Source: Komarekiella delphini-convector SJRDD-AB1 (GTDB taxonomy: Bacteria; Cyanobacteriota; Cyanobacteriia; Cyanobacteriales; Nostocaceae). Taken from it: a DNA stretch of 64,000 bases. The stretch spans positions 127,675 through 191,674 of the forward strand of contig NZ_VJXY01000005.1 of NCBI RefSeq assembly GCF_014831675.1, written 5' to 3'. Within the stretch, counting starts at the first letter, position 1. Every line of letters starts with the position of its first letter. Shown here piece after piece: positions 20,959 through 29,090 of the stretch. The notes below the pieces were generated by a model, which saw nothing but the letters and a program-made list of their open reading frames with translations, had not been told where the DNA came from and ran no database searches. The position numbers and the translations under genes were made by a program.

Positions 20959-22230
20959 ATGGGTTACTACATTGCTCCCCGCTTTTTGGACAAACTTGCT
21001 GTTCACATCACTAAAAACTTCTTGAAACTCCCTGGTGTTCGAGTACCCATAATTTTGGGGATTCATGGACGCAAAGGTGAAGGCAAGTCCTTTCAATGTG
21101 AGTTGGTCTTTGAGAAAATGGGTATCGAGGTGACTCACATCTCTGGCGGAGAGTTGGAAAGTCCTGATGCAGGAGATCCAGCACGTTTAATTCGTCTGCG
21201 CTACCGAGAAACAGCAGAACTGATCAAAGTGCGTGGAAAAATGTGTGTTTTGATGATTAACGATTTAGATGCTGGTGCAGGCCGCTTTGACGAAGGCACT
21301 CAATATACTGTAAACACGCAGTTGGTGAATGCCACACTGATGAATATTGCCGATAATCCCACAGATGTGCAGTTACCTGGAAGCTATGATTCCACACCTT
21401 TACATCGTGTACCGATTATTGTCACAGGCAATGATTTTTCCACCCTCTACGCGCCATTAATTCGGGATGGTCGGATGGAGAAATTTTACTGGGAACCTGA
21501 TAGAGATGATAAGGTGGGCATTGTTGAAGGGATTTTTGAACCAGATGGACTTTCGCGCCGGGAAATTGAGCAGTTAGTTGATACCTTTGTCAATCAGTCA
21601 GTTGACTTTTTTAGCGCTTTGCGATCGCGTATTTATGACGAGCAAATTCGTAATTTCATCCATCAGATAGGCTTTGAGCGCGTATCCTTGCGTGTAGTTA
21701 ATAGCCTAGAAGGGCCACCAGAATTTAAAAAGCCAGATTTCAGCCTATCTCACTTAATCGAGTCTGGTAACTTGATGGTTGGTGAACAAAAACGAGTAGA
21801 AAATTCCCAGTTGGTTGATGAGTACAACCGACTCAATAGAGGCAGAAATTATCAAGCTGCGCCACCCCCTGCAACACCAGTTAGTCAGCCATCAACCAAT
21901 GGCTCAACTAAAGAAGCAACAACGAACAGATCCCATAAACAGGAAGTATCGAATACCCATTTGAGTTTAGATACACAAGCACAAATCAGGCAATTATTAT
22001 CTCAAGGTTACAAAATCAGTATTGAACATGTAGATGAACGACGTTTCCGCACTGGTTCTTGGCAAACTTGTGTTAATAGCCACATCGATGCAGAGTCGGA
22101 CGCAATCTCAAATTTGGAATCATCTCTGGCAGAATATAGCGGTGAGTATGTGCGCTTAGTAGGTATTGATCCAAAAGCTAAACGGCGGGTTTTGGAGACG
22201 ATTATTCAACGACCGAATGGTAAAAACTAA
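20959..22230 (+). CDS. rca: Rubisco activase with C-terminal RbcS-like domain
   Basis: The 423-residue protein is the cyanobacterial Rubisco activase-like AAA+ ATPase. It has a Walker A GRKGEGKS at residues 37-44 and a Walker B CVLMINDLDAG at about 96-106. A flexible Pro/Thr/Asn-rich linker covers about 295-330. An SSU-like domain (about 335-423) contains DERRFRTGSWQTC and SGEYVRLVGIDPKAKRRV. In the family this domain binds Rubisco and directs the ATPase to remove inhibitory sugar phosphates and to help condensate formation. The ATG at 20959 gives the expected start (YYIAPRFLDKLAVHITKNFL). It lies 2.5 kb downstream of rbcS. Confidence 0.97.
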   Translation: MGYYIAPRFLDKLAVHITKNFLKLPGVRVPIILGIHGRKGEGKSFQCELVFEKMGIEVTHISGGELESPDAGDPARLIRLRYRETAELIKVRGKMCVLMINDLDAGAGRFDEGTQYTVNTQLVNATLMNIADNPTDVQLPGSYDSTPLHRVPIIVTGNDFSTLYAPLIRDGRMEKFYWEPDRDDKVGIVEGIFEPDGLSRREIEQLVDTFVNQSVDFFSALRSRIYDEQIRNFIHQIGFERVSLRVVNSLEGPPEFKKPDFSLSHLIESGNLMVGEQKRVENSQLVDEYNRLNRGRNYQAAPPPATPVSQPSTNGSTKEATTNRSHKQEVSNTHLSLDTQAQIRQLLSQGYKISIEHVDERRFRTGSWQTCVNSHIDAESDAISNLESSLAEYSGEYVRLVGIDPKAKRRVLETIIQRPNGKN

Positions 22231-22258
22231 AAGTGTAAATTTTCGATGTTTACAATAT

Positions 22259-22837
22259 TTAGTTGAGCTTTAGCAATATGTTTGCTACGCTCTCACCTAG
22301 CTTCTCAATAGATTCCTGTTGTTTAGCGTCCTTTAACGTGCCATCGGCATTAAAAGCTTCGTAAGCTTTGGGTACAGCAACCTGATCAGGAAGTACCAAA
22401 ACTTTGATGTTTCCTAAGATAGCCCGTAAGTGAACCAAGCCCCGTAGACCACCCAAACCGCCTGGTGAAGCGCTCATAATCGCAGCAACCTTGTCTACAA
22501 AAGCAGCTAACGGGGCTTCGTTAGGAGATGGACGAGATGCCCAGTCGATGGCATTCTTCAAAACTGCTGTCAGTGAACTATTATATTCAGGTGAAGCAAT
22601 TAGCAATCCTTGATGAGAAATTAGCAAGTCCTTAAACGTGCCAGCATTAGCAGGTAGCCCTTCTTGAGCTTCTAGATCCTCATCAAAAAGAGGTAGGGGC
22701 AAATCGCGCAGATCTACATAAGTTACTTCCGCACCTGCTGCCTTAGCACCATCTGCCGCAATTTTTACCAATTTTTTGTTGTAGGAATCAGTGCGGGTGC
22801 TGCCAGCAAAAGCCAAGATTTTGGGCGTATATGCCAT
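22259..22837 (-). CDS. NADPH-dependent FMN reductase family protein
   Basis: This 192-residue flavodoxin-fold protein has the phosphate-binding loop GSTRTDSYNKKLV (about residues 12-24), the active-site block SPEYNSSLTAVLKNAIDW (about 81-98) and the SASPGGLGGLRGL loop. Members reduce FMN, quinones or chromate. It converges with rca (28-bp gap); no operon partner is apparent. Confidence 0.93.
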   Translation of the reverse strand: MAYTPKILAFAGSTRTDSYNKKLVKIAADGAKAAGAEVTYVDLRDLPLPLFDEDLEAQEGLPANAGTFKDLLISHQGLLIASPEYNSSLTAVLKNAIDWASRPSPNEAPLAAFVDKVAAIMSASPGGLGGLRGLVHLRAILGNIKVLVLPDQVAVPKAYEAFNADGTLKDAKQQESIEKLGESVANILLKLN

Positions 22838-23110
22838 AAAAATATCAGTTTAATGAATTAGCCAATTCAAGTGCATTATCCAGTTTTGTTGCGATCGCAT
22901 CTTGCTTTTTTTAGATTTTCTTTAACATAAGTTCGACAGAACTAAAAAATTGTCCATTGCTATGTAAGGTTTGTGTCCATTTCTTTTGACTACCATTACC
23001 AACAGATGTTCAAGTTAGGTGCGCGATCGCTTATTACACTAGCACTATCCTGATATTATTTGGTTATGGTCGAGTCGATTCACACTTAAGAAGATGGCTA
23101 TAGAACTTCC

Positions 23111-24472
23111 ATGAACCTCGAATCTGTTCTTAATATTGTTAACCGCAAGCTGGTTGAAATTCAACATCGTCCCCTCAATGCCACAGAAGTTCTGATTTTA
23201 CGGGGTACATGGCAGTATCATACCTATAGCCAAATTGCTCAAGAACAAGGCTATAGCCCCGGCTACTTTACTAATGTCGTCGCTCCAGAGTTATGCCGAC
23301 GACTTACTGAAATTATCGGTGAACGTGTCACCAAGAAAAACTGTCGGGCGCTACTTGAGTCTTATGCAGCTGCACAAACAAGCAGTGTGGGCAACATCCT
23401 CGATATTAAGCAGGATATCTCATCGCCTCGCTTTCCTAGTGGTTCGGTTCCTATTGACTCCCCTTTTTACATTGAAAACTCTCCGGTTGAGAGACAGGCT
23501 TACACAGAAATTAGTAAACCAGGAGCCTTAGTACGGATTAAAGCTCCTAAAGAAATGGGTAAAACCTCACTGCTGCTGAGAATTTTAGAACATGCCAATC
23601 GTCTCGGCCATCGCACAGTGAGCCTGAACTTGGAGCAAATTGACCAAGATATTTTGAGCGATCTCAATCGGTTTCTGCGCTGGCTATGTGCCAACATCGC
23701 CCTTCAGCTTCAGATCGAACCGAAACTAGACGATTATTGGGATGAAGATATTGGCAGCAAAGTCAGTTGCAGCCTTTACTTGAGAAGCTATGTGCTCGAA
23801 CAAATTGATACTCCTGTTGTCTTGGCATTAGACGAGGTAAACCAAATGTTTGAGCATCCGCAAGTGGCAAAAGAAGTTTTACCCTTGTTGCGTTCATGGT
23901 ATGAAGAAGCCAAAAGACTACCCATTTGGCAAAAGCTTCGCCTAATTGTAGTTCACTCGACTGATATTTATGTTCCCCTGCAACTTCATCAGTCTCCTTT
24001 CAATGTGGGGCTACCAGTTCAGCTTACTTGCTTCAGTCTAGACCAGGTGCAGCAGTTAGCTCAGCGCTATGGACTTAACTGGACTGATGGCCAAGAAGCC
24101 AAACAATTAATAGATATGGTTGGAGGACATCCGGCACTAGTCAACATAGCACTCTATCACCTTAACCAGGGTGAGCTAACTCTCCCACAGTTACTAGAAA
24201 CTGCCCCCACATCTACCGGAATTTATCATCATCACTTACAACGTCACTGTGCAACTTTGCAAGAACAGCCTGAATTAGCGATCGCCCTTAATGCTGTTGT
24301 AAATGCTACTGAACCTGTTAGATTAGAACCAATTTTGGCTTATAAGTTAAGCAGTATGGGGCTAATTAAGTTAGACAACAACAAAGCAATGCTCAGTTGT
24401 CACTTATATCGGCAGTATTTTCACCCGAAGTTTCTCCCTGAAGATAGGCAAATATTAACTAACTTGACATGA
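23111..24472 (+). CDS. HTH-AAA ATPase (vMAP-type N-terminus, AAA_35-like)
   Basis: The 453-residue protein starts with a helix-turn-helix-like segment, NATEVLILRGTWQYHTYSQIAQEQGYSPGYF and following, of the type found at the N-terminus of vWA-MoxR-associated proteins. A STAND/AAA-like ATPase domain follows, with Walker A APKEMGKTSLL at about residues 147-157 and Walker B VVLALDEVNQM. The C-terminal part is a winged-helix-like region (PVRLEPILAYKLSSMGLIKL). Such proteins are common in cyanobacterial conflict or signalling clusters, but here no MoxR or vWA partner is adjacent. The next genes are the graspetide ligases, on the other strand. Confidence 0.78.
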   Translation: MNLESVLNIVNRKLVEIQHRPLNATEVLILRGTWQYHTYSQIAQEQGYSPGYFTNVVAPELCRRLTEIIGERVTKKNCRALLESYAAAQTSSVGNILDIKQDISSPRFPSGSVPIDSPFYIENSPVERQAYTEISKPGALVRIKAPKEMGKTSLLLRILEHANRLGHRTVSLNLEQIDQDILSDLNRFLRWLCANIALQLQIEPKLDDYWDEDIGSKVSCSLYLRSYVLEQIDTPVVLALDEVNQMFEHPQVAKEVLPLLRSWYEEAKRLPIWQKLRLIVVHSTDIYVPLQLHQSPFNVGLPVQLTCFSLDQVQQLAQRYGLNWTDGQEAKQLIDMVGGHPALVNIALYHLNQGELTLPQLLETAPTSTGIYHHHLQRHCATLQEQPELAIALNAVVNATEPVRLEPILAYKLSSMGLIKLDNNKAMLSCHLYRQYFHPKFLPEDRQILTNLT

Positions 24473-24477
24473 AAAAA

Positions 24478-24498
24478 GGCTTGGTGATACACCAAACC
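24478..24498. terminator. Possible bidirectional terminator
   Basis: GGCTTGGTG, three bases, then CACCAAACC form a nine-base stem with one G-U pair. The element lies between the convergent AAA ATPase gene and mdnC and is preceded by a run of A residues (24472-24477), which becomes a U tract for the minus-strand transcript. Confidence 0.55.
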
Positions 24499-24578
24499 TG
24501 GTAAACAGAAGTGAAAGACTCAGATAAATTTAATCATTCTTATTTTTGTAGTTCATCTATCTTGAGAACGTATACAGA

Positions 24579-25595
24579 TCATAATTTGCCTGCTATACGG
24601 TATTTACTTGTTTTACAAGCCTCAGACTCAGTAAGTACAAGTTCAGCTATTGCTTGAGAAATGGGTAAGCCAGGGCAGCGTTCCAGCCAGAAAAACTCTC
24701 CCACTGGGTTAACTTCAAGGAATACATAGCGATCGCCTGGTGTCAAAATAATATCAATCGCCCCGTAATTCAAACCAAAGTTAGCCATTAATTTAAGTAG
24801 CTTCTCCTCCACATCTTGAGGTAGGGTGTAGGCTTGCCAAGCGTTGAGCAAAGCAATTCCCTGTCGTCGCCAGTCGTAGTGCGCTTTCTCCAAAGCTTGG
24901 GAGTCAACCGCAGCGGTGAAAACACGCTTACCTACAATAATTGTCCGCAGTTCTAGCGCCTTCGGTATTTTTTCCTGAAAGGTCATCGGGCAGAAACGCA
25001 ATCCATCAAGGTTGTCTAGATCTTCAGGTTTTACTGGATTCGTGAACACAACATTCTCTTGCCCTTGTTCGTCGTAGATAGCAAAGGAAGAGAGCATCTT
25101 TGTAATCATGCCATGCTTGCACTCTTGAGCAAATCGCTTGACTGTAAGTGGATTGTTTGTAGTCAAGGTACGCGGGGTATCTAAACCAACCTCTCGGGCC
25201 ACTTGTAATTGTAGTTGTTTATTTTCTGCTCGACGGATATTTGGTTGATGGTCAAGATGGAACCCGTTGATGCTAGCAATCATCCCTTGAATAGTGACGC
25301 GAGATTCCTGAATTGAAGCTTGTCGAAGTTGCTGATCCATCGTTTTGGGAATTTTTGCCCCGATCGCAATTCGCCGATACCAAACTGCAAACACCTCATT
25401 CAAATCTAGCTTCTGGTCATCACAACTCAAAATCACTCGTTCAGATTCTTCACTATAGTAAACATCCAGCTGCACTTCTGTAGGAAATCGGTCTGTGTCA
25501 AAACGAAATGCTTTCCCTCCTTGATCTGCAATTGCCTGGAGAACTAGGGAAATGCTTTCGTTATCTTCGCTGTGAGTAATGATTAAAATAGTCAT
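24579..25595 (-). CDS. mdnC: Graspetide ATP-grasp ligase, MdnC/MvdD family (ester-forming)
   Basis: This 338-residue ATP-grasp enzyme of the microviridin type is expected to form the omega-ester (lactone) links between Thr/Ser side chains and Asp/Glu in the precursor core. The start MTILIITHSEDNESISLVLQAI, the FRFDTDRFPTEVQLD segment, VWYRR, and the C-terminal metal/ATP signature FLEVNPVGEFFWLE match MvdD. Its relatives use a leader helix with a PFFARFL-like motif, and that motif is present in the precursor nearby. It is the third gene of the cluster. Confidence 0.93.
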   Translation of the reverse strand: MTILIITHSEDNESISLVLQAIADQGGKAFRFDTDRFPTEVQLDVYYSEESERVILSCDDQKLDLNEVFAVWYRRIAIGAKIPKTMDQQLRQASIQESRVTIQGMIASINGFHLDHQPNIRRAENKQLQLQVAREVGLDTPRTLTTNNPLTVKRFAQECKHGMITKMLSSFAIYDEQGQENVVFTNPVKPEDLDNLDGLRFCPMTFQEKIPKALELRTIIVGKRVFTAAVDSQALEKAHYDWRRQGIALLNAWQAYTLPQDVEEKLLKLMANFGLNYGAIDIILTPGDRYVFLEVNPVGEFFWLERCPGLPISQAIAELVLTESEACKTSKYRIAGKL

Positions 25596-25653
25596 CGTTG
25601 CTTTCTTATTATTTAATTTTTGTCACCACAAAGGCACAAAGGCACAAAGAAGA

Positions 25654-26655
25654 TTAAATATCGAGTAGTATTGCACTTTTTGAAAGCAGGGTATTAGCGA
25701 TCGCTTCCGAAATGGGGTAGCCCAAATCTCGTTCTAACATTCCCCACTCACCTGTAGGATTAACTTCCAAAAATACGTATTCTCCTGATGGTGTTTGAAT
25801 CAAGTCTAATGCCCCAAAAACTAGTCCAAACCTGGCCATAAAAGCATTGAGACAATCAACTACATCTGTTGGAAGTTCATGAGTTTGCCATACACAATCC
25901 TCAGATTTAGCGCGTCGCCAATCTTGGGTGAATGCTGCATAACGAGACGCATCTAACGCCCCTACAAATAGTTTTCCATTCACAAATACTGCCCGTAGTT
26001 CCAGTTTTTTAGGGATTTGCTCTTGAAACACCATAGGACAATAACGCAGTGTTTGGGCATCCAGTAAGTCTTCCTCTTTAACTAATCTGGTATATAGAAA
26101 AAAAGTGGAGCCTTTCATTCCAGATGAAAGAGGGGTTAATAGCTTAGCAATCATCTTTTCTTTGACTTCAAAGAAAAACTCTCTTACTTCTTCAGGGTCA
26201 TTAGTAACGAGAGTCCGAGGGATCACCAGACCGACTTCACGAGCTACCCTCAATTGACGTAGCTTGTTCTCTGCGGCATTAATCCGCTGCAAATCATCCA
26301 CCCACATAGCTCCCCTAAGACTGTCCCAGAAGCCATCTAGAGTTGTGAGTGATTCTCTGATGCAAGCTTGTTGGAATTGTGGAGCCAATTCTTTACCTAA
26401 CTGAGGCTGCCAAATACGACGCATCCACACCGCTTGTACTTGCTCTGTGCTGATAGAGACATCGCCATATTTTAGCCTGTGATAACTCCCAGAGTTGTCA
26501 AGATGCGCTTGGAGTTGTATTGCGATCGGAAATTGATCGGTGTCAAAGCGAAATGGTTGTGCGCCCCGTTTTGATAGGGCATCTGCGACTCTATCTATTG
26601 TGAAGTAATCACCACTGTGGGTGATTAACAAAACCACATCACGCGAGGGGCGCAT
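25654..26655 (-). CDS. mdnB: Graspetide ATP-grasp ligase, MdnB/MvdC family (amide-forming)
   Basis: The 333-residue ATP-grasp ligase matches MvdC, which closes the lactam ring between the core Lys and an acidic side chain after the ester links are made. It has VVLLITHSGDYFTIDRVADAL, PFRFDTDQFPIAIQLQ, VWMRRIWQP and the late FLEVNPTGEWGMLERDLGYPIS. I chose the ATG at 26655 (MRPSRDVV); the frame is open 16 codons further up, but that part is not family-like. It follows the precursor by about 270 bases. Confidence 0.93.
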   Translation of the reverse strand: MRPSRDVVLLITHSGDYFTIDRVADALSKRGAQPFRFDTDQFPIAIQLQAHLDNSGSYHRLKYGDVSISTEQVQAVWMRRIWQPQLGKELAPQFQQACIRESLTTLDGFWDSLRGAMWVDDLQRINAAENKLRQLRVAREVGLVIPRTLVTNDPEEVREFFFEVKEKMIAKLLTPLSSGMKGSTFFLYTRLVKEEDLLDAQTLRYCPMVFQEQIPKKLELRAVFVNGKLFVGALDASRYAAFTQDWRRAKSEDCVWQTHELPTDVVDCLNAFMARFGLVFGALDLIQTPSGEYVFLEVNPTGEWGMLERDLGYPISEAIANTLLSKSAILLDI

Positions 26656-26922
26656 AAAATATCGAATTAGTGTTGGTTTTTTTCTTTTGCAGCCTACTAC
26701 CAACTAGAAATAAGTAAGCAGTTACTTTATAAAAATTATAGGAAAAATGTAATCTTTACTATCAGATGAGTATTGATTCATGACATCATCTAGTTTGGAA
26801 TTTTTGCGATGGGCTACACTCCGCTATAGGCGATCGCACATAAGCTTGTAGCTTGAAAAGGTGGGCATCGCAATGCCCACCCTACTGTGGTCTATTCATT
26901 GAAAACTGCTGTATGTTTAATT

Positions 26923-27174
26923 TCAAAATGTATCGTCACCATCTGAGGGATACTTTTGAGTAACAGCATATTCATCGCTATCAGATGGATATTTCTTAGT
27001 GACGACATCTTCATTATCAGAAGGAAACTTCAGCGTCGTAACTGTTCCACCACAACCGCCTGCCACTGCTTCCATTTCTTCTTCAGACATTTCTTCGGGA
27101 GATTGTCCTTCTAAAAAGCGGGCAAAGAATGGAACTGCTTGCGAATCTAAATCTTCTACTTTGATGTTAGACAC
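26923..27174 (-). CDS. mdnA: Three-core microviridin-type graspetide precursor
   Basis: The 83-residue peptide has a leader with the ligase-recognition motif AVPFFARFLEGQ, an acidic stretch (PEEMSEEEMEAVAGG) and three tandem cores at its C-terminus: TLKFPSDNED, TKKYPSDSDE and TQKYPSDGDD. Each fits TxK(F/Y)PSDx(D/E)(D/E), so three tricyclic protease-inhibitor peptides could come from one chain. I prefer the GTG at 27174, which has AAAGGAG eight bases upstream. The open frame extends to a TTG at 27195, but that codon overlaps the ribosome-binding site. No transporter or acetyltransferase gene is adjacent. Confidence 0.93.
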   Translation of the reverse strand: MSNIKVEDLDSQAVPFFARFLEGQSPEEMSEEEMEAVAGGCGGTVTTLKFPSDNEDVVTKKYPSDSDEYAVTQKYPSDGDDTF

Positions 27175-27347
27175 AACTTTAACTCCTTTGGTCAAGTGAA
27201 TGTAAATTTATACTCAATTTGTGGCTTTAAAACAATAACTATAAATCATCATAATTAATGGACTTTTGTCTTCAGCAGTTTCTTATATAGTTTTTTGGGA
27301 CATAATTAATACACTTATGTTTGAGAACCAAGATCCTCGACTTCTCC

Positions 27348-27380
27348 AGCTCCCCGACTTCTCAAAGAAGTTGGGGAGCT
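27348..27380. terminator. Strong hairpin (AGCTCCCC stem)
   Basis: AGCTCCCCGACTTCT, three bases, then AGAAGTTGGGGAGCT form a 15-base stem with one G-U pair. It has no long T tract on either side. It could be a transcription barrier or a processed repeat. Confidence 0.55.
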
Positions 27381-27411
27381 GGACGATATCCGGCTCTATT
27401 AGTTGAAAAAA

Positions 27412-27446
27412 TTTAGGGACATAACTGTAATAGTTATGTCCCTAAA
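27412..27446. terminator. Perfect 15-bp hairpin downstream of murD
   Basis: TTTAGGGACATAACT, five bases, then AGTTATGTCCCTAAA are perfect inverted arms. The hairpin lies 57 bases past the murD stop and may terminate murD; the A/T ends give a weak U tract in both directions. Confidence 0.6.
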
Positions 27447-27503
27447 TAATAGAAGCTAATGCTATCAATCAAGTAAAAATCCCCGTAAAGGAAGTAAAGC
27501 TAA

Positions 27504-29009
27504 CTACCGACTTCGGACTATGGACTCTTGACTTGAGCTTGCAGAATCTAATTTCGCAGTAAACTTTCTGTCTGTTGCCCAAGCAAGACATAACTGGCGG
27601 AAATGATCTCCCCGGACTTCAAAATTCGGGTACTGGTCGAAACTCGCGCAAGCTGGAGATAGCAACACTACAGATGCATGATACTGCTTAGCTAATTCTG
27701 CTGACCTGATGACTGCCTTCTCCATCGTTTCCACAATTTCATAAGAATGATACCCTACCTCTTGGAGGCGTTGGGCAAACGTGGGTGCGGCAGAGCCAAT
27801 TAATAATACAGCAGCAGTTGAGGAGCGAATTTTTGCTAACCAACCAGTATCATCACCTGCTTTGGCTTCTCCGCCAGCAATCAAAATCGCTGGATTTTTT
27901 ACTGATGCTAAGCCAACTTCGGCAGCATCGTAGTTGGTGGCTTTGCTATCGTTAATAAAATCAATGCCTTCCCAAGTGCAGATATGCTCCAAACGATGAG
28001 CAACGCCAGGGAATTCACGAATTGCACGCGCAATAGCATCACAATCAATCCCTGCTAATCGCGCTGCTGCTACAGCCATAAGTAGATTTTGTTGGTTGTG
28101 TTCTCCCACCATCCGTAAAGCAGACACTTTTACAACGGGTGCTGGTGCTGAGGATGCAGTCAACTTTTCGACAACCCAGCCATTTTCGATGTAAAAGCCT
28201 TGTTCACCAATCAGAGAATCTTTCCCTTTGACACTTGTCCAATAGGCATCAGGCCAATGACTTTGGCCTAGCTTGCTCAAATAGCCATCATCGCCATTGA
28301 AAACTTGAAATTTAGACTGATGCAACAGTTTAGCTTTGATGTTGTAGTAGTTCTCTAAAGTCTTATGGCGACTGAGGTGATCTGGTGTGAAGGTTGTCCA
28401 AATACCGATACGGGGAGCAAGAGTATTAGATGATTCTATTTGATAGCTGCTGACTTCGGCAATTACCCAATCCAGTGAGGAGTGAGGAGTTAAGAGTGAG
28501 GAATTATCAAATTTTTCTCCTGCTTCCCCTGCTCCCCCTGTCCCCAATCCCCTCTGAGACAGAGCAACTTCACAGGCAGCGTAGCCAATATTACCGCAAG
28601 CGGGTGCATTCAATCCTGCTGCTTGAAAAATGGCAGCAATTAAAGCTGTGGTAGTAGTTTTGCCGTTAGTGCCGGTAATTCCTACCCAAGGTACAGATTG
28701 CAGATGTCGCCAGGCGAGTTCCATTTCCCCAATGGTTTCAATGCCTAGTTCTCGTGCCTGAATTAATACAGGAATATCCCAAGGCACGCCAGGACTGACG
28801 ACTATTAATTGGGGTAAATTAGCACCATTCAATTCCAAGGATTGGCCTAGTTTAACGGTTATTTGCTCGGCAGCGAGTTCTTGTTGTTGCTGAAGGAGGG
28901 TTTCGGAGATGGTGCGATCGCTTAGCTCCACCTCCCAACCTTCCCGTTGCAACAATCTCGCCGCAGCAACACCGGACTTTCCCAATCCAATCACAGTAGC
29001 TCTAGGCAT
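27504..29009 (-). CDS. murD: UDP-N-acetylmuramoylalanine--D-glutamate ligase, with in-frame repeat insertion
   Basis: MurD adds D-Glu to UDP-MurNAc-L-Ala in peptidoglycan synthesis. The 501-residue protein has the ATP loop GTNGKTTT (residues 113-120), the [10 protein letters not shown] block and the late [14 protein letters not shown]-type motif. It is longer than usual: residues about 152-179 ([21 protein letters not shown] and neighbours) are encoded by intergenic-type heptamer repeats at about 28480-28555. They interrupt the conserved run from CEVALSQ to [13 protein letters not shown]. The frame is kept, so the protein is probably functional. Confidence 0.95.
   Translation of the reverse strand: MPRATVIGLGKSGVAAARLLQREGWEVELSDRTISETLLQQQQELAAEQITVKLGQSLELNGANLPQLIVVSPGVPWDIPVLIQARELGIETIGEMELAWRHLQSVPWVGITGTNGKTTTTALIAAIFQAAGLNAPACGNIGYAACEVALSQRGLGTGGAGEAGEKFDNSSLLTPHSSLDWVIAEVSSYQIESSNTLAPRIGIWTTFTPDHLSRHKTLENYYNIKAKLLHQSKFQVFNGDDGYLSKLGQSHWPDAYWTSVKGKDSLIGEQGFYIENGWVVEKLTASSAPAPVVKVSALRMVGEHNQQNLLMAVAAARLAGIDCDAIARAIREFPGVAHRLEHICTWEGIDFINDSKATNYDAAEVGLASVKNPAILIAGGEAKAGDDTGWLAKIRSSTAAVLLIGSAAPTFAQRLQEVGYHSYEIVETMEKAVIRSAELAKQYHASVVLLSPACASFDQYPNFEVRGDHFRQLCLAWATDRKFTAKLDSASSSQESIVRSR
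28480..28555. repeat. STRR inside murD
   Basis: GTGAGGAGTGAGGAGTTAAG-type heptamers are followed by CCTGCTTCCCCTGCTCCCC-type units. Both are ordinary intergenic repeat types in this genome, such as those near 57780-57830, yet here they are translated. Confidence 0.7.
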
Positions 29010-29090
29010 AGATTGCAGCAGAGTCCCTGGTTAAGCACTCCCTATAGTAGCGCTTATTGGCAAAATTACACAACTTTTTGTTGGCCTGTG

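Larger units (their letters stand above)
27175..27503. other. Gap between murD and graspetide precursor with two hairpins
   Basis: The region holds the promoter of the graspetide operon and two strong hairpins (27348-27380 and 27412-27446) that should isolate it from murD, which is transcribed in the same direction. A second GGGACATAA motif at about 27298 repeats part of the 27412 hairpin. Confidence 0.6.
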
